This document shows, piece by piece, positions 27,245-35,104 of a DNA stretch of 64,000 nt. Every line of letters begins with the position of its first letter. Positions within the stretch are counted from its first letter, which is position 1. The position numbers and the translations under genes are program-made. The stretch spans positions 1 through 64,000 of the forward strand of contig NZ_CP115762.1 of NCBI RefSeq assembly GCF_027912675.1, written 5' to 3'. This stretch comes from Paracoccus sp. SCSIO 75233. GTDB lineage: Bacteria; Pseudomonadota; Alphaproteobacteria; Rhodobacterales; Rhodobacteraceae. The notes under the pieces were generated by a model. It was not told the origin of the DNA and did no database searches. It saw only the letters and a list, made by a program, of their open reading frames with translations.

Positions 27245-28756
27245 TCACACTGGTGCGGTGTAGTTCCAAGGCAGCAATTCTTTGATATCCGCTTGTTTGT
27301 GCCCGCCTGCGATGGCTGTCAGGACACCGGACAGATAGCCATGCGGCTCGATCCCGTTGAGTTTGCAGGTCTCGATCAGGGATGCGATTACGGCCCAATT
27401 TTGAGCGCCGGTATCATGTCCGGCGAAGAGCGCGTTTTTGCGGTTCAGAGCGATGGGGCGGATGGTGCGCTCGACAGGGTTGTTGTCGAGTTCGATGCGG
27501 CCATCGTCGAGGAACCTACACATGCCATCCCAGTATTTGGCGATGTATTTCAGGGCTTCACCGGTCGGCGATTTCGCTGAGACGCGTGCGCGGTTCTGGG
27601 CGAGCCAGAGCTTGAAGGCGTCGATGATGGGTTTTGAGCGGTCCCGTCGTGCAGCGTGCCGTTGATCGGCAGGCAGGCCTCTCAGGTCTTTTTCGATACG
27701 GTAGAGTGCCTGGATTTGCGCCAGGCCTTCCTGCGCGATTGGAGCAGCTCCAGATTGGGTGACGTCATGCAATTTTCGCCGCGCGTGTGCCCAGCAATAG
27801 GCCAGCACCACATCCTGTGTAGGGCGTTTGAGCAAGCTGTTATAGCCTGCGTATCCATCAACCTGCAGGGTGCCGCTGAAGCCGCTCAAGATGTTATCCG
27901 CATGCTGCCCTGACCGACCGGGCGCATAGGTAAACGCCACTCCGGGAGGATCGCCGCCGCCCCATGGCCTGTTATCACGGGCCAGCGCCCAGAAGTAACC
28001 GGTTTTGGTGCTTTTGCGCCCTGGGGCCAGAACCGGTGCAGGTGTTTCGTCCATGAAGAGCTTGGTGGAGCGCTTCAGATCGGCCATGAGCGCCTCATAG
28101 ACCGGGGTCAATTCAAACGCCGACTTGCCTACCCACCCGGCCAGGGTCGAGCGATCCAGATCGATCCCTTGGCGGCTGTAGATTTGTGCCTGCCGATAGA
28201 GCGGCAGGTGATCGGCATATTTTGAGACGAGCACATGGGCGAGCGTTGCTTCGGTTGGCATGCCGCCCGCGATGATGTGGGCGGGTGCAGGCGCTTGGGT
28301 GATCCCACCCTCACAGGAGCGGCAGGCGTATTTGGGGCGGCGGGTGACAATCACACGGAACTGGGCCGGGATGATGTCCAGCCGTTCGCTGACCTCCTCG
28401 CCAATGACGTGACGCTCAGTTCCGCAGGCGCAGGATTGCTCGGGTTCAATGACCACCTCAACCCGTTCCAGATGTTTGGGCAGTGATCCGCGATTGGTCT
28501 GGCGCGGCTTTGGGGGCCGCACGGGCGCGGTGCGCTCGTCCGCGTCGATCTCTGCTTCCACCTGCGCGATGGCGGTCTCGATATCCTCGAGTTCCAACTC
28601 ATACTGGGCCGGGTCAAGCTTCTCGGATTTGGCCCCGAAGAGCGCCTTCTTGAACGAAGCGACCAAGGCTTCAAGCCGCGCATTCTGATCCTGCTGCGTA
28701 CGGATGATCGCCTTCAGTTCGGCAATGTCATCGGGCAATTTGTCAGGCACAGTCAT
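27245..28756 (-). CDS. tnpC: IS66 transposase TnpC
   Basis: This 503-residue transposase has the IS66 arrangement. An N-terminal leucine-zipper-like region (DIAELKAIIRTQQDQNARLEAL) comes first, then a zinc-binding segment (CACGTERHVIG and YACRSCEGG). The DDE catalytic region includes LFMDETPAPVLAPG, LQVDGYAGYNSLL, YCWAHARRKLHD and NNPVERTIRPIALNRKNALF. The ATG at 28756 (MTVPDKLP) is preferred over the upstream one at 28798. Confidence 0.95.
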   Translation of the reverse strand: MTVPDKLPDDIAELKAIIRTQQDQNARLEALVASFKKALFGAKSEKLDPAQYELELEDIETAIAQVEAEIDADERTAPVRPPKPRQTNRGSLPKHLERVEVVIEPEQSCACGTERHVIGEEVSERLDIIPAQFRVIVTRRPKYACRSCEGGITQAPAPAHIIAGGMPTEATLAHVLVSKYADHLPLYRQAQIYSRQGIDLDRSTLAGWVGKSAFELTPVYEALMADLKRSTKLFMDETPAPVLAPGRKSTKTGYFWALARDNRPWGGGDPPGVAFTYAPGRSGQHADNILSGFSGTLQVDGYAGYNSLLKRPTQDVVLAYCWAHARRKLHDVTQSGAAPIAQEGLAQIQALYRIEKDLRGLPADQRHAARRDRSKPIIDAFKLWLAQNRARVSAKSPTGEALKYIAKYWDGMCRFLDDGRIELDNNPVERTIRPIALNRKNALFAGHDTGAQNWAVIASLIETCKLNGIEPHGYLSGVLTAIAGGHKQADIKELLPWNYTAPV

Positions 28757-28811
28757 GCCCCATCCCATAACAAAACAAGGGCAGAATGACCCGCGCAAAC
28801 AACCCCGTGAG

Positions 28812-29165
28812 TCACTCCGCCGCAGAGGGCGCTACCACCTCCAAAGGGCGCACGCGCCGCCAATCCAACCCCGCAAACAGCGCCTCAAACTGGGCCGGTT
28901 CCAGGCGCATCACCCCGTTCTTGACCGCGGGCCATGTGAAGCTGTTATCTTCGAGCCGTTTGTAGGCCATCACCAACCCGCTACCGTCCCAGTAGATCAG
29001 CTTCAGCCGATCCGCGCGCTTGGCCCGGAACACATAGACCGACCCATCAAACGGCTTCTGGCGCAGGTGGCTCTGCACCAAAGCGGCCAGCCCATCATGG
29101 CCCTTGCGGAAGTCCACCGGGTCACTGGCTACAAAAATCCGAACCTTGTGGGATGGCATGATCAC
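28812..29165 (-). CDS. tnpB: IS66 accessory protein TnpB
   Basis: This 117-residue protein is the classic IS66 Orf2: VRIFVASDPVDFRKGHDGLAAL near the start, then VYVFRAKRADRLKLIYWDGSG. It is required for transposition of IS66 elements, although its exact activity is unknown. Its start overlaps the tnpA stop by 4 bp. Confidence 0.95.
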   Translation of the reverse strand: MIMPSHKVRIFVASDPVDFRKGHDGLAALVQSHLRQKPFDGSVYVFRAKRADRLKLIYWDGSGLVMAYKRLEDNSFTWPAVKNGVMRLEPAQFEALFAGLDWRRVRPLEVVAPSAAE

Positions 29166-29563
29166 GTGGCCAAAGCCCGCGCGATCTCGGCGAGTCGCGC
29201 GGCTGGCGTTGCCGCATCAAGACGAACGGTGACATCGCCTTTGATCACATCAATCGTGTTTGAGGAAGTGACGGCCAGAGGCTGGGCCAAAGGCGCAGAC
29301 GCCTCGATCTCAACAGGCACAAAATCCATACCTTCCAAATTTGGCAGAACCAGTTTGCCCTGCCGCGCCATTCGTCGCCAGTCAGACACCGTGCTGGGGA
29401 TCAACTCATACCGTTTAGCAACCGCATTGACCGTCTCGCCTTCAATCAGAGTCTCCGCCACGATCCGAGCCTTCAACTCCGGCGGCCAAGTCCGCTTGCC
29501 GTCCGCCCGACGCGGCTCCCTTGCCAGAAACTCGCTTGTAGCTACCATCCAGAAACTCCCCAC
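29162..29563 (-). CDS. tnpA: IS66 accessory protein TnpA
   Basis: This 133-residue protein has a helix-turn-helix typical of IS66 Orf1: PPELKARIVAETLIEGETVN, then VAKRYELIPSTVSDWRRMA. It is the first gene of the element and is probably a DNA-binding accessory factor. A start nearer 29548 is possible. Confidence 0.9.
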   Translation of the reverse strand: MGSFWMVATSEFLAREPRRADGKRTWPPELKARIVAETLIEGETVNAVAKRYELIPSTVSDWRRMARQGKLVLPNLEGMDFVPVEIEASAPLAQPLAVTSSNTIDVIKGDVTVRLDAATPAARLAEIARALAT

Positions 29564-29715
29564 AAATCAAAGAAGCCTCTGAATCGCAGATCAGGCGTCA
29601 CGCCGTAAGTGTGGGAGCGGCGCACCGCTTACGTTGAGAGTTGTCCTAGCTTTCCATCTTTTGGTGCGGAGAGGCTCCGGATACTTTGTGCAACAGTCGT
29701 CCGGATTTGATGATC

Positions 29716-29913
29716 TTGGCCCCTCCTGCCCTTTGGTCAGGACCGCGCCCTACTCGGTCGGCTGCACGCAGCCGCCCTCCCCGAGCTGAAACGCCGCCTC
29801 TCCCTGCGACGTGCCGCTGGCCGTGCCGTCTCCTCCGGAGCCAGCTCGACCAGCCGTCGCATGGTCGTGGCAACGCTTCATCTCGGCCATTCGGTTACGG
29901 TCGCTGGGGCGGG
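29716..29913. repeat. Direct repeat, right copy, bordering the defence island
   Basis: This is the second copy of the ~199-bp repeat at 11399-11597, in the same orientation and about 94% identical by eye. Similarity starts sharply at TTGGCCCC and ends at a GGGGCGGG run. The two copies could be the scars of island insertion, or substrates for its loss by homologous recombination. Confidence 0.85.
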
Positions 29914-30415
29914 CGCGTGACATCAGTGATCTCGTACGTCGCGTCTCGGCCGCTGTTGTTCCGTGCTTTGCCGGACATGCTGTGCCGCCCTGTCATCATG
30001 GGTCGCAAACGATTTCCGGCGACCGCCGGATTGCATTGGCCGCAGCTGGCAGAAGGCCGGTGATGGTCGTGATGCGCGGATCGCAGGCTATCGGGCTGCC
30101 GTAGAGGGTCCGTTCGAAATTCGAGTGATCCGGACACGTTGTCGAAGCTTCGACGGTCTCCATGCTGTTCGTCCAGAAAACACATCGCGTTGCCACGGAA
30201 ACCAGCCGTCGCGGCACGAGAGGCAGAGCCAGCAAAGCTCTGACTGGTCCGAATGCGGCTCGGAGCGACAGGACAGAAATATCGCCACCACAGGCATTTC
30301 TCTCTTTCGGCTGTTCACCCAGTTTCCTTCGCGGCCACCGCACTTCTCCGGGTGTCTGAGTTGCATGACATGCTGGTCGCAGCTGTCGTCCCGTCCACAA
30401 AGGTTGTCGCCGATC
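29914..30415. other. Non-coding or degenerate region
   Basis: About 500 bp between the right direct repeat and the IS3 element hold no convincing gene in either direction. Short open frames exist, but they lack ribosome sites and family features. The stretch looks like eroded plasmid DNA, and it leads into a structured motif also found at 62151. Confidence 0.5.
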
Positions 30416-30490
30416 TTTTTCCCCTGACCCTGCGGGTCATTCCTCGCGCGCCAAAAAGACCGGCGCCTGCCCCTCTCCGCTGCGCTTCGC
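30416..30490 (+). other. Structured motif, copy B of the 62151-62227 motif
   Basis: The motif reads CCCCT, then stem GACCC-TGC-GGGTC, then ATTCCTCGCG, then a downstream CTCCGCTGCGCTTCG. The same framework occurs at 62151-62227 with a different stem (GAGCC-TTC-GGCTC). Flanking T and A runs could form an outer stem. Conserved loops with compensating stem changes suggest a structured RNA or a palindromic binding site. Confidence 0.5.
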
Positions 30491-30576
30491 CTTAGGTGTG
30501 GCTGTCCGTCGTCAGAACATTTGGCGCAGATTGGGGCGTAGACTAGCGGAGAGCGGGCCTCGTCTGGGATTTGATG

Positions 30577-31557
30577 TTAGGCTGTGAGCTTGCGGTGCTG
30601 CAAGCGCCGATATTCGATGGTTTTTCGTTTGATCCTTTCGCGCTGTTTGATGATGGCCTGTGCCCTGCCGAAGTAGACATCGGCAGGCGTCACGTTGGCC
30701 AGGCTCTCGTGGTAACGCTGGTTGTTGTAGTGCTCGACGAAGGCCTCGATCTGGGACTCGAGGTCGCCGGGCAGGAAGTAGTTCTCCAACAGGATGCGGT
30801 TCTTCAGGGTCTGGTGCCAGCGCTCGATCTTGCCCTGGGTCTGCGGGTGGCACGGCGCGCCGCGCACATGGCTCATCTTGTTGGACTCGATGTATTCGGC
30901 CAGCTCGCCCGCGATGTAGCTGGGGCCATTGTCCGATAGCAGCCTGGGTTTGTGTAGAACGGTGGCGCTGTCGCAGCCCGAGGCGGCGAGCGCGAGGTCC
31001 AGCGTGTCGGTCACGTCCTCGGCCCGCATGTTGGTGCATAGCTTCCAGGCGATGATGTAGCGCGAGAAGTCGTCAAGCACCGTCGAGAGGTACATCCAGC
31101 CCCACCCGATGATCTTGAAGTAGGTGAAGTCGGTCTGCCACATCTCATTCGGCCGCGTGGTCTTGGTGTGGAACTGATCGGCCGCCTTGATTACCGTATA
31201 GGCTGGGCTGGTGATCAGGTCATGGGCCTTGAGCAACCGGTAGACCGTGGCTTCCGACACGAAGTAGTGTTTCTCGTCGGTGAAGCGCACGGCCAGTTCG
31301 CGTGGGCTGAGGTCGGTCGCCTCCAACGCCATCTCGACGATCTGGTCCTGGATGTCCTCGCCAATGCGGTTCCACACCCGGTTCGGTGCCGAAGGGCGAT
31401 CCTCCAGCGCTTCCGGCCCACCTTCCCGGTAGCGGTCATACCAGCGGTAGAAGGTCCGGCGGGCAATGCCGAGCTGGTCCAGCGTCCGCCTGGCCGGCAG
31501 GTGCGACTGCTCGACGATACGGATGATCTCCAGCTTCTCGGATGCGGGATACCTCAT
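30577..31557 (-). CDS. IS3-family transposase OrfB (DDE integrase)
   Basis: This 326-residue protein starts with a helix-turn-helix (RRTLDQLGIARRTFYRWYDRYR). The rve integrase core has catalytic residues in QTDFTYFKI (D), LSDNGPSYI (D) and QGKIERWHQTLK (E). The C-terminal YNNQRYHESLANVTPADVYFG is typical of the family. Its start overlaps the orfA stop by 4 bp, so it may be made by reinitiation or as a frameshift product. Confidence 0.92.
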   Translation of the reverse strand: MRYPASEKLEIIRIVEQSHLPARRTLDQLGIARRTFYRWYDRYREGGPEALEDRPSAPNRVWNRIGEDIQDQIVEMALEATDLSPRELAVRFTDEKHYFVSEATVYRLLKAHDLITSPAYTVIKAADQFHTKTTRPNEMWQTDFTYFKIIGWGWMYLSTVLDDFSRYIIAWKLCTNMRAEDVTDTLDLALAASGCDSATVLHKPRLLSDNGPSYIAGELAEYIESNKMSHVRGAPCHPQTQGKIERWHQTLKNRILLENYFLPGDLESQIEAFVEHYNNQRYHESLANVTPADVYFGRAQAIIKQRERIKRKTIEYRRLQHRKLTA

Positions 31558-31940
31558 TCGTCGTCGCCCCCATCCGCGATCATGCTTTTTTTAAGCAAGC
31601 GGTTTTCCAGCGTCAGGTCCGCCACGCACTCCTTCAGCGCACGGGCTTCGCGGCGCAAGTCCTGCACGTCACCGGAGGTCGCCGCACGGGCGGTGTCCCC
31701 GGCCAGGCGGCGTTTGCCGGCTTCCATGAACTCCTTGGACCAGCTGTAGTACAGACTCTGCGCGATGCCCTCTTTGCGGCACAACTCGGCGATACTGTCG
31801 TCACCGCGAAGACCTTCAAGCACGATGCGGATCTTGTCTTCGGCCGAGAAGTGGCGGCGGGTCTGACGCCGGATGTCCTTGACCACCCGATCTGCAGGGG
31901 GCTTGGTCGGCGATTTTGAATTGGAGGATTTGGGCTTCAT
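31554..31940 (-). CDS. IS3-family transposase OrfA
   Basis: This 128-residue protein has the helix-turn-helix of IS3 OrfA (FSAEDKIRIVLEGLRGDDSI, then ELCRKEGIAQSLYYSWSKEF). A leucine-rich C-terminal coiled coil includes LKECVADLTLENRLLKKSM. It binds the IS ends in related elements. Confidence 0.92.
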   Translation of the reverse strand: MKPKSSNSKSPTKPPADRVVKDIRRQTRRHFSAEDKIRIVLEGLRGDDSIAELCRKEGIAQSLYYSWSKEFMEAGKRRLAGDTARAATSGDVQDLRREARALKECVADLTLENRLLKKSMIADGGDDE

Positions 31941-32009
31941 CTTCGTTCCTTCGTCACTACGACGAAGCCCAAATCCTCCTTAAATCACAACCTCAAATCT
32001 GTGCCATAG

Positions 32010-32081
32010 CCGCTGACGGGGGACACCGAACGGAACAAGCTGATTGCCGCCGCACGGCGCTGGATAGGGAGAAACGCATGA
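32010..32081 (+). pseudogene. 3' tail of a DUF4381-type gene, cut by the IS3 element
   Basis: Directly after the IS3 right end, 23 codons read PLTGDTERNKLIAAARRWIG, then RNA and a stop. The motif LIAAARRWI matches the C-terminus of DUF4381 proteins, which normally precede the BatA gene. The stop overlaps the next ATG (ATGA), as in intact operons. The rest of this gene, and probably the upstream moxR and DUF58 genes, have been lost to the IS event. Confidence 0.65.
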
Positions 32082-33103
32082 TCGAGTTTCTTTGGCCGCT
32101 GGCCTTCGTCCTTCTGCCCCTTCCATTTGTTGCGCGCTGGCTTTTGCCACCGATCCCCTCTTCGGCGGCCGGTGCGCTGCGGGTCCCGTTCTTCGAAAGA
32201 CTTGCCGCCTCCGTCGGACAATCGCCGGGAAATCGCGGAACGAACTGGGTGCGACTGATCCTCTCCAGCCTGATATGGGCTCTTTTGGTGATGGCACTCG
32301 CCCGCCCTGTCTACGTCGGCGACGAGGTGCCCCTGCCCGTTGAAGGACGTGACCTGATGATGGCCATTGACTTGTCAGGCAGCATGGATGAGCAAGATTT
32401 CCGTCTGGACGGGCGCCCAGCGACGCGACTTGCCGTGGTCAAGGAGGTGGCGCAGGACTTCATCGCGCGACGCGAAGGGGACCGGGTGGGCCTGATCCTG
32501 TTCAGCGACCGGGCGTACCTTCAGGCACCGCCAACGTTCGATCGGAGCACTGTGGCAGCGCTGCTTGAGGAGGCACGTGTGGGCCTGACCGGACAGAAAA
32601 CCGCCATTGGCGATGCAATCGCCGTCGCGGCCCGCAGGCTGCGCGACAGACCGGCAGAGCAAAAGGTTCTGATCCTGTTGACCGACGGCGAAAGCAACGA
32701 AGGCGTGATCGAGCCGATCGACGCGGCCGAACTGGCGCGCGATCTTGGAATCCGGATTTACACGATAGGGGTCGGATCCGGCCAAACACAGGTGCGCACG
32801 CCGTTCGGTACGCGGCTTGTGGCCGGTGACGGGCCGGATGACGCAACGTTGAAGCGGATCGCGGAAATCACCGGCGGGCAGTATTTCCGTGCCCGTGATG
32901 TGCAGGGGCTTGCACAGGTCTATGCCGAACTGGACCGCCTTGAACCGGTCGCAGACGATCCAAGAATGGTCCGACCATCGGTATCGTTGTTTCACGTACC
33001 TTTGGCAGGGGCGCTCATACTGACATTCATGCTTGCCGTGGCCATCCACCTGCCGGGTGCGGGTTTGGGTCGCCGCCACAAGGCCGCACCCGTGGAGAGT
33101 TGA
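32078..33103 (+). CDS. batA: BatA-like VWA-domain membrane protein
   Basis: This 341-residue protein has an N-terminal membrane segment (FLWPLAFVLLPLPFVARWLL) and another near residue 70. A von Willebrand factor A domain (~85-300) carries an intact MIDAS motif, MAIDLSGSMD, plus a TDGESNEG segment. A C-terminal membrane segment ends the protein. This is the BatA layout; Bat proteins act in the cell envelope and are linked to aerotolerance and stress. ATG 32078 has an AGGGAGAA ribosome site. Any promoter upstream of the missing genes is gone, so expression may depend on IS3-derived transcription. Confidence 0.85.
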   Translation: MIEFLWPLAFVLLPLPFVARWLLPPIPSSAAGALRVPFFERLAASVGQSPGNRGTNWVRLILSSLIWALLVMALARPVYVGDEVPLPVEGRDLMMAIDLSGSMDEQDFRLDGRPATRLAVVKEVAQDFIARREGDRVGLILFSDRAYLQAPPTFDRSTVAALLEEARVGLTGQKTAIGDAIAVAARRLRDRPAEQKVLILLTDGESNEGVIEPIDAAELARDLGIRIYTIGVGSGQTQVRTPFGTRLVAGDGPDDATLKRIAEITGGQYFRARDVQGLAQVYAELDRLEPVADDPRMVRPSVSLFHVPLAGALILTFMLAVAIHLPGAGLGRRHKAAPVES

Positions 33104-33106
33104 CAC

Positions 33107-35101
33107 ATGATTTTTGAAAACTTCTTCTTTCTGCGTCCCCTTTGCCTCTTGGCGCTTGTTCCTGTGGCTTGGCTCGTCTGGCTGACATGGCGCGGCGGCA
33201 TACGCAAAAGCGACAGCGGCTGGCGCGGCTTGGTTGATCCTCATCTACTGGAGGCGCTTGCCGTGCCGCCGGTTGATGGAGACACGACCACGGGCCGCTG
33301 GCGCGCGCTGGCGCTGGCTGCGGGGCTGAGTGCAGCAGTCTTTGCGCTGGCCGGACCGGCCTGGCAGAAAATCGATCTGCCCACGTTCCAGACCAAGGAA
33401 CCCGTCGTCGTGGCATTGAGCCTGGCGCAATCCATGAACGCCGACGATGTCGCACCGTCGCGGCTGACACGTGCTGGACACAAATTGCGTGACATTCTTG
33501 CAAAGACTAGCCGGGGCGATACGGGATTTGTTCTTTATTCGGACGTGGCTTTTGTTGCCGCACCCCTGACCTCCGACGGGGAGGTGATCGCCGAAATGCT
33601 GCCGGAACTCTCGACTGATCTGATGCCGACCCTTGGCAACCGGCCAGATCAGGCCATTGCGCAGGCCACCGCGCTTCTGGAACGGGCGGGTGCCGCCAAG
33701 GGACGCATTGTTCTTTTGGCAGATACGCCCGGCAGTGACCCTGACGCCACAATCGCGGCAGCGCGCGCAGCCGCGCGTGCAGGTTACACCGTTCATACAA
33801 TCGGAGTAGGAGCAGATGCGCAGGTTCCTTTGCAAACCGCTTCGGGACGCATCCTGACGAATCAAGCAGGACAGCCTATGTCCGCAGGCTACGACCCCAC
33901 CGGACTGGCCGAGGTTGCCCGGAACGGGGACGGCAGCTTCTCACCGCTGACACCAGGGCCGACAGATGTGGAAAAAGTCCTTGCCGGAATTGATAGCGAG
34001 GCGGCGGCACTTGGCGCGGAGGATAGCGACCTGCGTGCGGACAGCTGGGCCGATATGGGTTTCTGGCTGTTGCTTATTCCCGTTTTGCTCGCCCCACTGG
34101 CCTTCCGCCGGAACGCGCTGATGTGTGCGGCATTGGTCGGGCTCTTCGGGATCGCCTCGGCCCCGTCATCAGTTGTGGCGCAGGATGCGACCGCCATCCT
34201 TTTGACCCCTGACCAACGGGCCGCACGGGCTTTCCAGGCCGAAGACTACGAAGCCGCTGCGGAGTTGTTTGAAAGAGGCGACTGGCGCGGTGCGGCAGCC
34301 TATAGAGCTGGTGATTATGCCACGGCTGCAAAGGCGTTCATGGCGCAGTCAGACCACCCGGACGCGGGCTACAATCTTGGCAATGCTCTGGCGCGCTCTG
34401 GTGCGCTCGAAGAGGCCTTGGCGGCCTACGACCGTCATCTCGAAGCGCACCCGGACGATGAGGATGCACAATTCAACCGTGATCTTGTTGCGAGATTGCT
34501 GGACGAGATGCGCCAGCAAGACCAACAGCAGGACCAGCAACAGACCGGTGGTGAGCAGCAGGACCAGCAGCAGTCCGGCGGCGAGCAGCAGGATCAGCAA
34601 CAGCCCGGCGGTGAGCAGCAGGACCAACAACAGCCCGGCGGTGAGCAGCAGGATCAGCAGCAGCCCGGCGGTGAGCAGCAGGACCAGCAACAGACAGGTG
34701 GTGAGCAGCAGGACCAGCAGCAGTCTGGCGGTGACCAACAGGAGCAGCAGCAGTCCGGCGGTGAGCAGCAGGACCAGCAACAGTCCGGCGAAAGGGGCGA
34801 GCAGCTACTTCCGGCCGAAAGCGAAATTCGAGACGAGCCAGCAGCGGAGAACAGTGCCGACGCGAAAGAGGACGGCACTTACCAATCTGCGTTTCAACAG
34901 GCGATGGACGCGCTTCTCGGCGGAAACCGTGATCCCGGCAGGGAAGTCCCGGAAACCGAAGAAGACACCGCTGCAGAAGTCGCTGTTCCAGGCTTTGGCG
35001 AACAGGAGCAAGCGATCGAACAGATGCTGCGGCGCGTACCTGATGACTCGTCCGGGCTGCTCCGAGCTCGTATTCGACAACATTATCTAGAAAGGCGCTG
35101 A
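33107..35101 (+). CDS. batB: BatB/BatC-like VWA and TPR protein with Gln-rich repeats
   Basis: This 664-residue protein fuses a membrane-anchored VWA domain (~90-290) with TPR units (~365-460, e.g. NLGNALARSGALEEALAAYDRHL). Nine ten-residue units of the form QDQQQxGGEQ follow, then a C-terminal tail. The MIDAS site is degenerate: ALSLAQSMNADD replaces the usual DxSxS aspartate with Ser, so metal binding is doubtful. Such fusions of BatB and BatC occur in alphaproteobacteria. It starts 3 bp after batA and ends 3 bp before the BatD-like gene. Confidence 0.85.
   Translation: MIFENFFFLRPLCLLALVPVAWLVWLTWRGGIRKSDSGWRGLVDPHLLEALAVPPVDGDTTTGRWRALALAAGLSAAVFALAGPAWQKIDLPTFQTKEPVVVALSLAQSMNADDVAPSRLTRAGHKLRDILAKTSRGDTGFVLYSDVAFVAAPLTSDGEVIAEMLPELSTDLMPTLGNRPDQAIAQATALLERAGAAKGRIVLLADTPGSDPDATIAAARAAARAGYTVHTIGVGADAQVPLQTASGRILTNQAGQPMSAGYDPTGLAEVARNGDGSFSPLTPGPTDVEKVLAGIDSEAAALGAEDSDLRADSWADMGFWLLLIPVLLAPLAFRRNALMCAALVGLFGIASAPSSVVAQDATAILLTPDQRAARAFQAEDYEAAAELFERGDWRGAAAYRAGDYATAAKAFMAQSDHPDAGYNLGNALARSGALEEALAAYDRHLEAHPDDEDAQFNRDLVARLLDEMRQQDQQQDQQQTGGEQQDQQQSGGEQQDQQQPGGEQQDQQQPGGEQQDQQQPGGEQQDQQQTGGEQQDQQQSGGDQQEQQQSGGEQQDQQQSGERGEQLLPAESEIRDEPAAENSADAKEDGTYQSAFQQAMDALLGGNRDPGREVPETEEDTAAEVAVPGFGEQEQAIEQMLRRVPDDSSGLLRARIRQHYLERR
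34525..34794 (+). repeat. Tandem 30-bp coding repeats in the BatB-like gene
   Basis: Nine near-identical 30-bp units encode QDQQQ(S/T/P)GGEQ in frame. The multiple of three keeps the reading frame when the copy number changes. This gives a hydrophilic, probably disordered linker between the TPR region and the tail. Confidence 0.9.
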
Positions 35102-35104
35102 TCA

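Larger units (their letters stand above)
27229..29632 (-). mobile_element. Complete IS66-family insertion sequence
   Basis: The element is 2404 bp with terminal inverted repeats starting GTAAGCGGTGCGCCG (right end identical over these 15 bases). An exact 8-bp target duplication, GTTGAGAG, lies at 27221-27228 and 29633-29640. Eight-base duplications are the IS66 hallmark. It carries tnpA, tnpB and tnpC on the minus strand. It sits 77 bp after the last gene of the six-gene operon without disrupting it. Intact ends and the perfect duplication suggest a recent insertion. Confidence 0.95.
30522..32006 (-). mobile_element. IS3-family insertion sequence
   Basis: The element is about 1485 bp and carries orfA and orfB on the minus strand. 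The ends begin TGGCGCAGATTGGGG (left) and, inverted, TGGCACAGATTTGAGG (right), giving imperfect inverted repeats. No short target duplication is visible at the ends. Together with the truncated gene on its right, that suggests an associated deletion. Confidence 0.85.

Noticed and set aside
29914..30490. Short frames of 80-154 codons suggesting small genes
   Set aside because: Overlapping frames occur on both strands with no ribosome sites, no conserved features and biased composition.
34525..34794. Possible CRISPR array from regular 30-bp repeats
   Set aside because: The units are contiguous, with no spacers, are in frame inside a protein gene, and no cas genes are present.
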